Positions 33,641 through 43,160 of a stretch of DNA of 64,000 nt are shown in pieces. Position 1 is the stretch's first letter. The number at the start of each line of letters is the position of its first letter. The position numbers and the translations under genes are program-made. Origin of the DNA: Bacillota bacterium (GTDB lineage Bacteria > Bacillota > Clostridia > Christensenellales > Aristaeellaceae); the NCBI GenBank assembly GCA_023416585.1, contig JAEZHM010000091.1:62001-126000 (forward strand). The letters run 5' to 3'. Under the pieces are notes generated by a model. That model ran no database searches. It was not told the DNA's origin and saw only the letters and a list, made by a program, of their open reading frames with translations.

Positions 33641-35734
33641 ATGAAGAATCTGTCAATTACCAAGAAGTTGCTAATGATGTCTGTTCCCGCTATGATCTCA
33701 CTAATTGTTCTTTCCCTGTTATTTATTTCGATGACTGGCTCAGTAAATCAAAACACGCAACGAACATTGTATGAGGAACTTTATATTCCTACGGCTGCAT
33801 TGCTTAACGCGGACAGGGATTTTTATCAGGCATATGTTGCGGAAGATGAAATTGCGCTACTAAAGGCCCGCCAGTCCGCTTCGGAGCAAACAATAGCCTT
33901 CGAAAGCCTGATCACCGGTTTTCTTGGCAAGGCCAAGCAGGAACTGACTTATTTGGGCACCCAGGAGCCCGCGCCCAGACCATCGGAGCAGTTGGAAGCC
34001 CTTGTCTCCGATTTTTCCAAAAGCGCTCAAAAGGAAATTGATACATTAAGTACGCAAGGGTATGATTTGAGGCCATCAAAATCGCTGGAGACCCTTGTTG
34101 CTGACTTTTCTAAAAATGCGGCACAGGAACTTGCGCATTTGCAGTCACAGGGCGCTGCTGCAAGGTCGTCCGAAACGTTGGAAAATCTCGTGTCTGATTT
34201 TTCAAAAAACGCGGAAAACAAGCTGGCTCAATTACTGGATCATGGTGCTATTTCAAACGTGTCTCAATTGATGGAAAGCTTTACTGCGGACTTTTCGGAA
34301 AACGCGACCCAGGTAAAAACGCGTATGGATGATGCGTATGCCAAAATAAAGGCCAATCAGGAACTGTACGAAAACTTTCAGCATCCAACGGCAAACGTTA
34401 CGCTCAAACAGCTTTATCAGAAGTTTACCGCAATGTTTGACGAGTGGTACAACACAAACGCCGTGACAAACAATGCCACCGATACGGAAAAACACCTTGC
34501 CGCGTTCAATGCCGCAAGGGAGCAAATCAATCTGATGACGGAGCTGCTTGAGGACTATGCCCAAGGCAGCACAACCGCTATTGCGAGCCAGATAGCAGAC
34601 ACCACTGCGAGTTCCATTGTGTTTGTTTCTGTAATAGCCTTACTGCTGACCATGTTGGCTGTTTATGTCATTCATTATTTGAAAAAGAATGTTCTATATA
34701 TTACCGGTATCAGCAAAAGGATCGCTCAGGGAGAGCTTCAGCTTACCATTGATGAAAAAACATTCGCAAAGGATGAAATCGGGCAGCTTTCCAAGGCGAT
34801 GGGCCAGATTCTATATAGACTTGGAGATTATCACAACTATCTTACCGAAATCACATCCGTTCTGGATTCTATGAAACAGGGTGATATGAGCATTCATCTG
34901 GATCAGGCCTATGAGGGCGAATTTGCCGCTGTGAAAATCGCCCTGCTTGGGATTTCATCATCCCTGATTGAGACTCTCCATAATATCAACACTGCCGCCG
35001 AGCAGGTCTCTACCGGTGCATCCCAGGTGGCGAGTGGAGCACAAGCGTTGGCCGCAGGATCTACCGAGCAGGCTTCAACCATTGAGGAACTGAGCGCTTC
35101 CATTGCAAAAGTTTCAGGGCAGGCTTCAGAAAATTCTGCAAGTGTCAAGACTGCTACCGAATATGTGGGGCAGGCAAGCAGTTTTGTCAGGAATGGAAGA
35201 GAACACATGATGAAACTGGATGAGGCGATGGCGAATATCGGCACAGCTTCAAGCCAAATTGCTAATATTACAAAGGTGATAGAGGATATTGCATTCCAGA
35301 CGAATATTCTCGCACTGAATGCCGCCATAGAAGCGGCTCGAGCTGGAAATGCCGGCAAGGGCTTTGCAGTGGTAGCTGACGAGGTGCGCAATCTTGCTGC
35401 AAAATCGGCGGAAGCGGCAAGGCAGACCGCCGAATTGATTGGGCAGTCAACAAGAACTGTTTCCGAGGGAATACAGATTGCTGCCAAGACTGCACAGATA
35501 TTAAAGAGTGTGGAAGAAAAAGAAACATTGGTCAGCGAAAGCATCATCAAAATTGACCAATCATCCATGGATCAGGCTGCTGCTATAGATCAGATCAAGC
35601 AGGGGCTTGCCCAGGTATCTTCCGTCGTCCAGACAAACGCAGCAACCGCTGAAGAAAACTCTGCTACCAGCGAGGAAATGTCTGCACAGGCCGGCGCATT
35701 ACACGAAGAGGTGAAAAAATTCAAGCTGGATTGA
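33641..35734 (+). CDS. Methyl-accepting chemotaxis protein 2 with 31-residue sensor repeats
   Basis: 697 residues. The sensor between membrane spans (about 12-32 and 324-346) is long. It contains five consecutive 31-residue units (residues 88-242) with pattern E-x-L-V-x-D-F-S-K-x-A, followed by QEL and a Ser-containing turn. A HAMP and a standard MCP signalling domain follow, with the same hairpin tip as its neighbours. The C-terminus stops at KKFKLD without the GKY tail. GGGAGAGA precedes the ATG. The ligand is unknown; the repeats would lengthen the helical bundle. Confidence 0.92.
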   Translation: MKNLSITKKLLMMSVPAMISLIVLSLLFISMTGSVNQNTQRTLYEELYIPTAALLNADRDFYQAYVAEDEIALLKARQSASEQTIAFESLITGFLGKAKQELTYLGTQEPAPRPSEQLEALVSDFSKSAQKEIDTLSTQGYDLRPSKSLETLVADFSKNAAQELAHLQSQGAAARSSETLENLVSDFSKNAENKLAQLLDHGAISNVSQLMESFTADFSENATQVKTRMDDAYAKIKANQELYENFQHPTANVTLKQLYQKFTAMFDEWYNTNAVTNNATDTEKHLAAFNAAREQINLMTELLEDYAQGSTTAIASQIADTTASSIVFVSVIALLLTMLAVYVIHYLKKNVLYITGISKRIAQGELQLTIDEKTFAKDEIGQLSKAMGQILYRLGDYHNYLTEITSVLDSMKQGDMSIHLDQAYEGEFAAVKIALLGISSSLIETLHNINTAAEQVSTGASQVASGAQALAAGSTEQASTIEELSASIAKVSGQASENSASVKTATEYVGQASSFVRNGREHMMKLDEAMANIGTASSQIANITKVIEDIAFQTNILALNAAIEAARAGNAGKGFAVVADEVRNLAAKSAEAARQTAELIGQSTRTVSEGIQIAAKTAQILKSVEEKETLVSESIIKIDQSSMDQAAAIDQIKQGLAQVSSVVQTNAATAEENSATSEEMSAQAGALHEEVKKFKLD
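33902..34366 (+). repeat. Five tandem 93-bp coding repeats in MCP 2
   Basis: Units begin at 33902, 33995, 34088, 34181 and 34274, each exactly 93 bp and in frame. Units 2-4 are most alike (GA-x-x-x-CTxGT-x-x-x-GAxTTTTCx at each start). Units 1 and 5 are diverged, which suggests old expansion from the middle. Confidence 0.85.
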
Positions 35735-35930
35735 GATTCTGAAATGGACTCCTTGTCCCCATTTTTCGGCTAAAAGAGCACGCATCAAAAGCGGAGCTTA
35801 AAAATGCCGTGGAATTTGCGAAATATAGAAGCGTGTGAGGTTACCTATTTGCAGCCGTACCGCACGCATGATGAGCCGAAGCCCAGATTTCTCAATCATG
35901 ACTTCGGAAGCGAAGAGGGGATAAGGATTT

Positions 35931-37706
35931 ATGAAAAATTTAACCATCACCATGAAGCTAGTCATCGGCTGTGGACTTGTGCTTGTGTTTATGCTGTTGA
36001 TTATTGTGCTGTCTCTGACCAGCATCAATACAATGGGCAATCAAATCACATTATATGGGAATAACACGATACCAAGCATAGAAAACACATGGTCCATGAA
36101 AAGGGATATGGCATCCGTCCAGAGATATCTGCTGCTGGCGCTGATCAAGAAGGATAAACAAGAGATTAAGACCGCGCTGGACATCGCCGGTATGGATGCG
36201 AAGTCCGTGCACGATACGTTCACTCAATTTTCTGGGTATTTTGCCGTCCTGGATAAACAGGAGCAAATTGAGAATATAAAGACTCTGCTGGATCAGGCGG
36301 CTTCCATAAGGGGACAGATCACGGGGCTTTTGCTAAGTTCCGCAATTTTGGATTCCCTGAAAGCACAGGACGTTTTTTTGAAACAATACGTACCTGTTCT
36401 TGAGCAGGTAGAAGCTCTGTTGGATGAGCTTACCAGTGTCACAGATGAAGAAGCGAAAAATCAGGCGGCGGTGGGGGAAACAACGGCAAATACAGCCCTG
36501 ATCCTGCTTATAACGGCTGCCGTGATTTCCGTCCTTATGACGGTTGCCATTGTATACTTAATCCGCAGATCGATCTTAAGCCCTGTCAAGGAGATTGAAA
36601 AGGTATACGAAAAAATGGCGCAGGGGAACATGCAGGCCGAAATTTCTTATGACAGCAAGGATGAGCTGGGGAATATGGCCAGGAGCATGAAAAAGACAAA
36701 CGCGATGATCGCGTCCTATATCCGGGATATATCAGATAAATTGAGCCAGTTGTCACGCGGTGACATGAGGCTTCGAATAGATTTGGATTACATCGGTGAT
36801 TTTGACGCCATTGAGAAGTCTATGCGGAATACGGCACTGGCCCTGAACCTGACGCTTCACAATATCAGCAATGCCGCCGAACAGGTTTCCACAGGCGCAG
36901 CGCAGGTTGCCAGTGGAGCCCAGGCTTTGGCGACGGGTTCGTCGCAGCAGGCTTCCTCTATTGAGGAACTGAGTGCTTCCGTTACAAAGATCGCGGGGCA
37001 GGCCGCCGAAAATTCCGCCCATGTCAAGGTTGCGACCGGGTATGTAGAGCAGGCCGGAGCTGGAGTGAGTGCCGGAAACAGGCATATGAAACAGCTTACA
37101 GAAGCGATGGAGAACATTGGTTCCGCGTCAAATCAGATCGCAAGCATCACCAAGGTGATTGAGGATATAGCGTTCCAGACAAATATTCTTGCATTGAACG
37201 CAGCCATCGAAGCAGCCCGTGCGGGAAATGCTGGGAAAGGCTTTGCCGTGGTAGCGGACGAGGTGCGCAATCTTGCCGCGAAATCCGCCCAGGCGGCAAA
37301 ACAAACCGCGGAATTGATCTCACGCTCTGCAACCACGGTGACCGAAGGCTCGCAAATCGCAACGCAGACCGCGCAGTTACTGCATGAAGTGGAAGAACAG
37401 GAACGTATGGTCGTTGAAAGCATCGCAAGAATCAATCAGGCATCTGTAGAACAGGCGGCAGCCATTGAACAGATTAAGCAGGGACTTACCCAGGTATCCT
37501 CTGTCGTGCAGACAAACGCAGCTACAGCGGAGGAAAACTCCGCAACAAGCGAGCAAATGTCCGCCCAGGCTGTAGCGCTGCGCGAGGAAGTAGGGAAATT
37601 CGCCTTGGATTCCGGTTACGAAACAGATATTCATGATGTCGCTTCTTTGGTCGTTGAGCCGGCCATGGCTTATAAAGAAGCATCACCTTATATGGGAAAG
37701 TATTGA
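35931..37706 (+). CDS. Methyl-accepting chemotaxis protein 3 (4HB-type sensor)
   Basis: 591 residues with membrane spans at about 10-30 and 188-210, a roughly 155-residue helical sensor, HAMP and an MCP signalling domain nearly identical to its neighbours around the hairpin tip. The C-terminal tail ends SPYMGKY. GAGGGGATAAGG precedes the ATG. The 196-bp gap before it holds no supported gene. Ligand unknown. Confidence 0.92.
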   Translation: MKNLTITMKLVIGCGLVLVFMLLIIVLSLTSINTMGNQITLYGNNTIPSIENTWSMKRDMASVQRYLLLALIKKDKQEIKTALDIAGMDAKSVHDTFTQFSGYFAVLDKQEQIENIKTLLDQAASIRGQITGLLLSSAILDSLKAQDVFLKQYVPVLEQVEALLDELTSVTDEEAKNQAAVGETTANTALILLITAAVISVLMTVAIVYLIRRSILSPVKEIEKVYEKMAQGNMQAEISYDSKDELGNMARSMKKTNAMIASYIRDISDKLSQLSRGDMRLRIDLDYIGDFDAIEKSMRNTALALNLTLHNISNAAEQVSTGAAQVASGAQALATGSSQQASSIEELSASVTKIAGQAAENSAHVKVATGYVEQAGAGVSAGNRHMKQLTEAMENIGSASNQIASITKVIEDIAFQTNILALNAAIEAARAGNAGKGFAVVADEVRNLAAKSAQAAKQTAELISRSATTVTEGSQIATQTAQLLHEVEEQERMVVESIARINQASVEQAAAIEQIKQGLTQVSSVVQTNAATAEENSATSEQMSAQAVALREEVGKFALDSGYETDIHDVASLVVEPAMAYKEASPYMGKY

Positions 37707-37797
37707 GAAGGTGAGAGGATACATTTAGTATAGCAGGGATGACCAGTGTAGCGTTAAATGGATTTACGTAAAATGAATAGCGGAGGAGCAGATTAAT

Positions 37798-39933
37798 ATG
37801 TCACTTCAAAAGCCTACAACGACCGTGCATATGCTGCACACGAGGGCGGTCGCGTTCAAAAACAGTCTGACCTTCAAGATGCTCATTCAACTGCTCGCCA
37901 TGATAGCAATTGTTTTGGCGGGCATACTGGTCGTGCTTTGGCTCCAGCTTACAGATCTTGTTTCTGGTAACGTTCAAAAAGAGATAAAATTCCTTGCGGA
38001 GCACAACGCTAACCTTTCAATGGATTATTTCAATACCATGCATGAGCAATCAGCTTCGCTTGCCAAAGTCATGTCGGAAATGAGCAGCACCGACATGACA
38101 TCAGAAGATAAACAGGAGCTGATGTTGAAGCTGATGGACGGGATCATCAGGGATGAGCGTATATTCGGCGTTTATACCGCCTGGGAACCAAATCTAGGAT
38201 TTCCGGATACGCCTGATGGTGTATCTTTCTATATTTACCACTCTGGATATGATTTGAAAACAGATATTTTGAACGATTACGATGCCTATAAAGAAGGCGA
38301 CTATTATGCGGCTGTGAAAAGAAACAAGGCACCGCATATAACGGAACCATATCCGTACGAACTTACCAATGGCCAGACGGAGTGGCTGATCACCGTAAGC
38401 AATCCGATTATATCCGAATCCGGTGCGTTTTTGGGTGTCGCCACTTGTGATATCATGGCCAAAACCATCAACAGCCTGGATTATAGCCTTGGGGGTTATT
38501 CAAAGGCTTACAACATACTGCTCTCACCTGGCGGCGCGTATTTGACGAATTCGAGGGATAAAGGCCTGATGGGCAGCGCTTTCGGAGAGGGAATGAAGGA
38601 TCAAGCCGAGCGCAGCGAAATTCTATCCATGGCTGCTTCGGGAGAAGAAAAGCTGTGGGAGCACAAAGATGAGGTCTTGGGCGAAGATGCCTACGTCGTC
38701 CATGCGCCGGTTCAAATCACGGGACACAATGATACGCTATCAAGCCTGTTTGTTGTATCCAGGTCGGAGGCCCTTGCGCAGGCAAGCAGCATAGTGCTTG
38801 TCGTAATGCTGCTGAGCTTTATGGAAATAGCGATCATCGGTACGGGCGTTATTCTGATCCTAAGAAGGTCCCTGCGCCCGATGAAGGACATCATCAGCGT
38901 TGCCGAGGGAATGGAGCGCGGCGAACTGAGTTCAGCTGTAAAGATTACTGCAAAAGACGAGTTTGGGCACCTGGCGCAGGTCTTTGCGAAGACCACCAAT
39001 GTGCTTCAAAAATATATAGGCGAAATAACCTCCGTTTTGCTTCAGATTGCCAAAGGCGACCTGCGTGTGAACATTGAAAATGATTACACTGGCGATTTTG
39101 CGCCAATCAAGGCTGCGCTTCTGGACATTTCCTCTTCGCTGAACAATACTCTTATTTCGATCAATACAGCTGCCGAGCAGGTCTCGACTGGTGCAAGCCA
39201 AGTGGCAAGCGGTGCCCAGGCCCTGGCTGCAGGATCGACCGAACAGGCGTCCTCGATTGAGGAACTGAATGCTTCCATAACAAAAATAGCGGAACAGTCT
39301 GTAGATAATGCCGCCAATGTAAAATCAGCCAACCAGTACGTTGAACAGGCCAGCGCAAACGTAAGGGACGGCAGCGAGCGCATGAAGCAGCTCACAGGAG
39401 CAATGGCAAATATTGGATCTTCCTCAAAACAGATTGCCAATATCACCAAAGTGATAGAGGATATCGCATTCCAGACCAACATTCTTGCTCTGAACGCTGC
39501 CATTGAGGCGGCCCGCGCGGGGAATGCAGGCAAGGGCTTTGCCGTAGTGGCGGATGAGGTGCGAAACCTTGCCGCAAAATCGGCCGAAGCGGCCAAGCAA
39601 ACCGCGGACTTGATCCGGCATTCGGCCGCTGCAGTGGAGGAAGGCACGCAAATCACAGAGAAAACCGCACAGATATTGAACGATATTGAGAGTAAAGAAA
39701 ACCTGGTAAACGAGAGCATTTTGAAGGTCCTTCAGTCATCCTCCGATCAAGCGTTCGCCATTGAACAGGTCATGCAGGGGCTTAATCAAGTATCTTCTGT
39801 TGTGCAGACGAATGCTGCCACCGCGGAGGAAAACTCCGCCACCAGTGAGGAAATGTCTGCCCAGGCTACCGCATTGCGTGAGGAAGTCACCAAGTTTAAA
39901 CTAAATATGGGGATGGAGGGAAATCTGTCATGA
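37798..39933 (+). CDS. Methyl-accepting chemotaxis protein 4 (Cache sensor)
   Basis: 711 residues. After the first membrane span (about 30-52) lies a roughly 280-residue extracellular region with double-Cache features: YTAWEPN, GYDLKTDILNDYDAYKEGDYY, EPYPYELTNGQTEWLITVSNPI and FLGVATCDI. Such domains bind amino acids, organic acids or similar small ligands. A second span (about 333-355), HAMP and the MCP domain follow. It ends in KFKLNMGMEGNLS with no GKY tail. Its stop overlaps the next receptor start (ATGA). GGAGGAG precedes the ATG. Confidence 0.92.
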   Translation: MSLQKPTTTVHMLHTRAVAFKNSLTFKMLIQLLAMIAIVLAGILVVLWLQLTDLVSGNVQKEIKFLAEHNANLSMDYFNTMHEQSASLAKVMSEMSSTDMTSEDKQELMLKLMDGIIRDERIFGVYTAWEPNLGFPDTPDGVSFYIYHSGYDLKTDILNDYDAYKEGDYYAAVKRNKAPHITEPYPYELTNGQTEWLITVSNPIISESGAFLGVATCDIMAKTINSLDYSLGGYSKAYNILLSPGGAYLTNSRDKGLMGSAFGEGMKDQAERSEILSMAASGEEKLWEHKDEVLGEDAYVVHAPVQITGHNDTLSSLFVVSRSEALAQASSIVLVVMLLSFMEIAIIGTGVILILRRSLRPMKDIISVAEGMERGELSSAVKITAKDEFGHLAQVFAKTTNVLQKYIGEITSVLLQIAKGDLRVNIENDYTGDFAPIKAALLDISSSLNNTLISINTAAEQVSTGASQVASGAQALAAGSTEQASSIEELNASITKIAEQSVDNAANVKSANQYVEQASANVRDGSERMKQLTGAMANIGSSSKQIANITKVIEDIAFQTNILALNAAIEAARAGNAGKGFAVVADEVRNLAAKSAEAAKQTADLIRHSAAAVEEGTQITEKTAQILNDIESKENLVNESILKVLQSSSDQAFAIEQVMQGLNQVSSVVQTNAATAEENSATSEEMSAQATALREEVTKFKLNMGMEGNLS

Positions 39934-41711
39934 AAAAGGCAATGAAGCAATCTACACTTGTCTATATCCTGAACTATAGTTCCATTCTGCTTCTTATTGG
40001 CATCATCGTGTCTTTCATTATGGTGGTCGTACTAAACACAAGGATTGATACGGCAAATAAAAATAAAATCGAGCTTACGCAAAATGCAAAACGTTTCATG
40101 GACGGCTCCGATTATTTGACGAATGAAGTGCGGGCCTATGCGGCAACCGGAAATCAGGTTCATTACGACAATTATTGGAACGAGGCCAATAATTTAAAAA
40201 ACACTACCATCGGCGTGGAAAATATGAAGAAGATTGGTATTGCCGGCAGCGAACAGAAAAAGATCGATGAGATGCTCACGATTTCCGACCAGCTTATACC
40301 ATTGGAAGAAAAAGCGATGAAGGACGTACAGGGCGGCCAAATGAGCACCGCTATTGAATATGTGTATGGCAATGAGTACGAGACATCCATAGCTAAAATC
40401 AAAAAGCTCCAGGCAGAGTTCATGGATATGCTGGAACAGCGCAATCAAGATGCGATCAATTCCCTGATGGCAACCAATCTGGTGTTGGAAATCCTCACCT
40501 TTGTCATGATTGCTCTGATCGCGGCTATGCAGGTTATTACCCTCCTGGTCATGGGCAAAAAGGTACTTCGCCCAATTGCCGCCGTCGAAAAAGAGATGGG
40601 GGAAATTTCCCAGGGCAACCTGTCTTCTGCCTTTTCCCTTGAGCCGGATACATCCGAGATTGGCATGCTGATTCACTCCATCCATATGACCCGCGCTACC
40701 CTCCAGAAGTATATCAGCGATATTTCTGAAAAGCTTACCCAAATATCAGCGGGGAATTTAGCGGTACGGGCTGATGTGCAATATATCGGTGATTTTACCC
40801 CCATTCAGCGCGCACTTGAAACCATCCTCCGGTCTCTAAATGGAACCCTGAGCCAGATCGATACCGCGGCTGAACAAGTCAGCACAGGCGCTTCCCAGGT
40901 TGCCAGCGGAGCCCAGGCTCTTGCAACAGGCTCGACCGAGCAGGCGTCCTCTATTGAGGAACTGAACGCTTCTATTGCAAAGATTGCGGAGCAGTCAGCG
41001 GAAAATGCCGTCAACGTAAAGTTGGCCACTCAATATGTCGAACAAGCCAGCGAAAACGTAAGAGATGGAAGCGAGCGCATGAAGCAACTCACTGGAGCGA
41101 TGGCGAATATCGGCTCTTCCTCAAATCAGATTGCCAATATCACCAAAGTGATAGAGGATATAGCATTCCAAACCAACATCCTTGCGCTGAACGCAGCTAT
41201 CGAGGCTGCCCGTGCTGGGAACGCAGGCAAGGGCTTTGCCGTGGTGGCGGATGAGGTGCGAAACCTTGCCGCAAAGTCGGCCGAAGCGGCCAAGCAGACC
41301 GCGGAGCTAATCAGGCGCTCGGCAGTCACGGTGGAGGAAGGAACGCAGGTAGCGGCGAAAACCGCACAGATATTAAACGATATTGAGAGTAAAGAAAACC
41401 TGGTCAACGAGAGCATTTTGAAAGTCCTTCAGTCATCCTCCGATCAAGCGTCCGCCATTGAACAAGTCAAGCAGGGGCTTAATCAGGTATCCTCCGTCGT
41501 GCAGACGAACGCGGCTACCGCCGAGGAAAACTCCGCCACCAGCGAGGAGATGTCTGCTCAGGCTGCTGCATTGCGGGAGGAAGTCGGAAAGTTCAAGCTG
41601 GATAACGGGTATGAAAAGAACAGTCTTGCAGCTATCTCCCTGCTTAAGGAACCAACTATAAATAAAAGCAAAGCAGCTTTCAAAGCAGGCTCAGCTTTGG
41701 GAAAGTATTGA
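39930..41711 (+). CDS. Methyl-accepting chemotaxis protein 5 (4HB-type sensor)
   Basis: 593 residues with spans at about 12-34 and 186-206, a helical sensor, HAMP and MCP signalling domain ending in SALGKY. The start overlaps the previous receptor stop by 4 bp, with GGAGG a few bases before. The signalling half is almost identical in DNA to that of MCP 4 over long runs, indicating recent duplication or gene conversion. The sensor halves of the two are unrelated. Confidence 0.92.
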   Translation: MKKAMKQSTLVYILNYSSILLLIGIIVSFIMVVVLNTRIDTANKNKIELTQNAKRFMDGSDYLTNEVRAYAATGNQVHYDNYWNEANNLKNTTIGVENMKKIGIAGSEQKKIDEMLTISDQLIPLEEKAMKDVQGGQMSTAIEYVYGNEYETSIAKIKKLQAEFMDMLEQRNQDAINSLMATNLVLEILTFVMIALIAAMQVITLLVMGKKVLRPIAAVEKEMGEISQGNLSSAFSLEPDTSEIGMLIHSIHMTRATLQKYISDISEKLTQISAGNLAVRADVQYIGDFTPIQRALETILRSLNGTLSQIDTAAEQVSTGASQVASGAQALATGSTEQASSIEELNASIAKIAEQSAENAVNVKLATQYVEQASENVRDGSERMKQLTGAMANIGSSSNQIANITKVIEDIAFQTNILALNAAIEAARAGNAGKGFAVVADEVRNLAAKSAEAAKQTAELIRRSAVTVEEGTQVAAKTAQILNDIESKENLVNESILKVLQSSSDQASAIEQVKQGLNQVSSVVQTNAATAEENSATSEEMSAQAAALREEVGKFKLDNGYEKNSLAAISLLKEPTINKSKAAFKAGSALGKY

Positions 41712-41720
41712 GGTGTTTTA

Positions 41721-42635
41721 ATGAATCTTGAAAAAACGGAAATTATGCTGGAATCCGGAACGAACGAACTTGGGCTTTTGGAATTTCGCATCGGGGGAAA
41801 CAGCTTTGGCATCAATGTTGCCAAAGTACGTGAACTGCTTCAATACCGGCCGGTGCAGCCCATGCCTCATGCCCAGCCCCATGTAGAAGGCGTCATCTGC
41901 CCCAGAAATGAGCTGCTGACGGTGATCGATCTGGCTTCATACCTGAATCAACCGGCTTCCGAACGGCCGGATCAGGATATTTTCGTTATCACTTCGTTTA
42001 ATCAAACGGACATTGCTTTCCATGTGCATCAAGTGGTGGGCATCCATTGGATTTCCTGGGAGACCATTGAAAAGCCTAATACGGCTATCTTCGGGGACAG
42101 CGAAGGCGTTGTGACGGGTATCGCCAAGCAGAAAGACAACTTAATCACCATACTGGATTTTGAAAAGATTATGGTGGATATAAATCCCGGCACCAGCGTG
42201 GCGGCGGATGCAGAACTGATCCGCAGTCCGGCATTGCAGGATTCCAGACACAACATACTGGTAGTGGAAGATTCCATGATGCTGCGCAAAATGATATCTG
42301 ATGCCCTTCAAAAAGCGGGTTATATGAATATCATTATGAAAGAAGACGGACAGGACGCATGGGATTACCTGTCAGGGCTCAAGGAAGAAAACGGCCCAAT
42401 CGAAAAACAGATCAGTTGTGTTATCACAGATATCGAAATGCCTCAAATGGACGGTCATCACCTGACAAAGCGAATCAAGGAGAGCAAGCTGCTGTCCAAT
42501 ATCCCGGTGATCATTTTCTCCTCACTCATATCGGAGGAAATGATCGTGAAAGGCAATGAGGTCGGGGCTGATGCCCAGTTGTCGAAGCCCCAAATCCATC
42601 TGCTGGTAGGAAAACTCAGCGAAATGATCCGGTAA
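41721..42635 (+). CDS. cheV: Chemotaxis protein CheV (CheW-receiver fusion)
   Basis: 304 residues: an N-terminal CheW-like domain (LLEFRIGGNSFGINVAKVRE, VEGVICPRNELLTVIDL) and a C-terminal receiver with VVEDS, phospho-acceptor Asp237 in ITDIEMPQMDG, and Lys in LSKPQ. CheV couples receptors to CheA and helps adaptation through its phosphorylation. It starts 9 bp after MCP 5 and closes the island; a strong terminator follows. Confidence 0.92.
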   Translation: MNLEKTEIMLESGTNELGLLEFRIGGNSFGINVAKVRELLQYRPVQPMPHAQPHVEGVICPRNELLTVIDLASYLNQPASERPDQDIFVITSFNQTDIAFHVHQVVGIHWISWETIEKPNTAIFGDSEGVVTGIAKQKDNLITILDFEKIMVDINPGTSVAADAELIRSPALQDSRHNILVVEDSMMLRKMISDALQKAGYMNIIMKEDGQDAWDYLSGLKEENGPIEKQISCVITDIEMPQMDGHHLTKRIKESKLLSNIPVIIFSSLISEEMIVKGNEVGADAQLSKPQIHLLVGKLSEMIR

Positions 42636-42661
42636 GTAAAAAGCTTATTGTGAAATAAAAG

Positions 42662-42710
42662 CAGGTTGTGCTCCTATGGTAAGCAATGCCGTAGGGTCAA
42701 CCTGTTTTTT
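42662..42710 (+). terminator. Terminator of the chemotaxis island
   Basis: CAGGTTG (42662-42668) pairs exactly with CAACCTG (42698-42704). An inner stem CCTATGG/CCGTAGG extends it, and TTTTTT follows. It lies just after cheV. Confidence 0.88.
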
Positions 42711-42776
42711 AGCATGGTCTGCTAATAGCTGCTATAAAAGAATCAAGCATGTTATAAACAAGATCACCGCAGTAAA

Positions 42777-43001
42777 TCAGGTTTTCTTTGTTTGATGCTT
42801 TGCCTCGTCTTTGATTTCCTCACGCATGTCGTCCAGCGCGTGGCTCCTGCGCACGTTTTTGTCCTTTAGCGCCTCCTTGGCTTTGGGATCGGAGGCCTTG
42901 GCGATCATATCGTCGGCCAGCCGGGAATTGCGGATGGTGGCGTCAATATTCTTTTGGATATGATCCACGTTGTCCCTGCGGTCATCGGGATTGTGTTTCA
43001 T
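42777..43001 (-). CDS. tlp: Small acid-soluble spore protein Tlp
   Basis: 74 residues matching the Tlp family: the opening MKHNPDDRRDNVDHIQ, the central ADDMIAKASDPKAKEALKDK and the closing ALDDMREEIKDEA are characteristic. In Bacillus, Tlp is made in the forespore. The frame is open much further upstream (to 43574), but that part lies antisense to deoB. The ATG at 43001 has AAGGAGGATG directly before it. It is a single-gene unit, convergent with the chemotaxis island. Confidence 0.88.
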   Translation of the reverse strand: MKHNPDDRRDNVDHIQKNIDATIRNSRLADDMIAKASDPKAKEALKDKNVRRSHALDDMREEIKDEAKHQTKKT

Positions 43002-43101
43002 AATCATCCTCCTTGCTGTTGATACTGACGATATCTTTCCGCAGCTTCTTCCGCTTATGCATGGTGAGGGTGAAGCTTGTGGTAAAAATTGCACAAAAGC
43101 C

Positions 43102-43130
43102 TTTTCATTCTCGTTTTCTCTGTGTAAAAT
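43102..43130 (+). promoter_or_regulatory. Possible promoter of deoB-punA
   Basis: TTTTCA (43102-43107) and TAAAAT (43125-43130) with a 17-bp spacer lie 30 bp before the deoB start. The -35 match is poor. Confidence 0.35.
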
Positions 43131-43160
43131 ACAAGTGGGACAAACCCAAAGGAGGACTTT

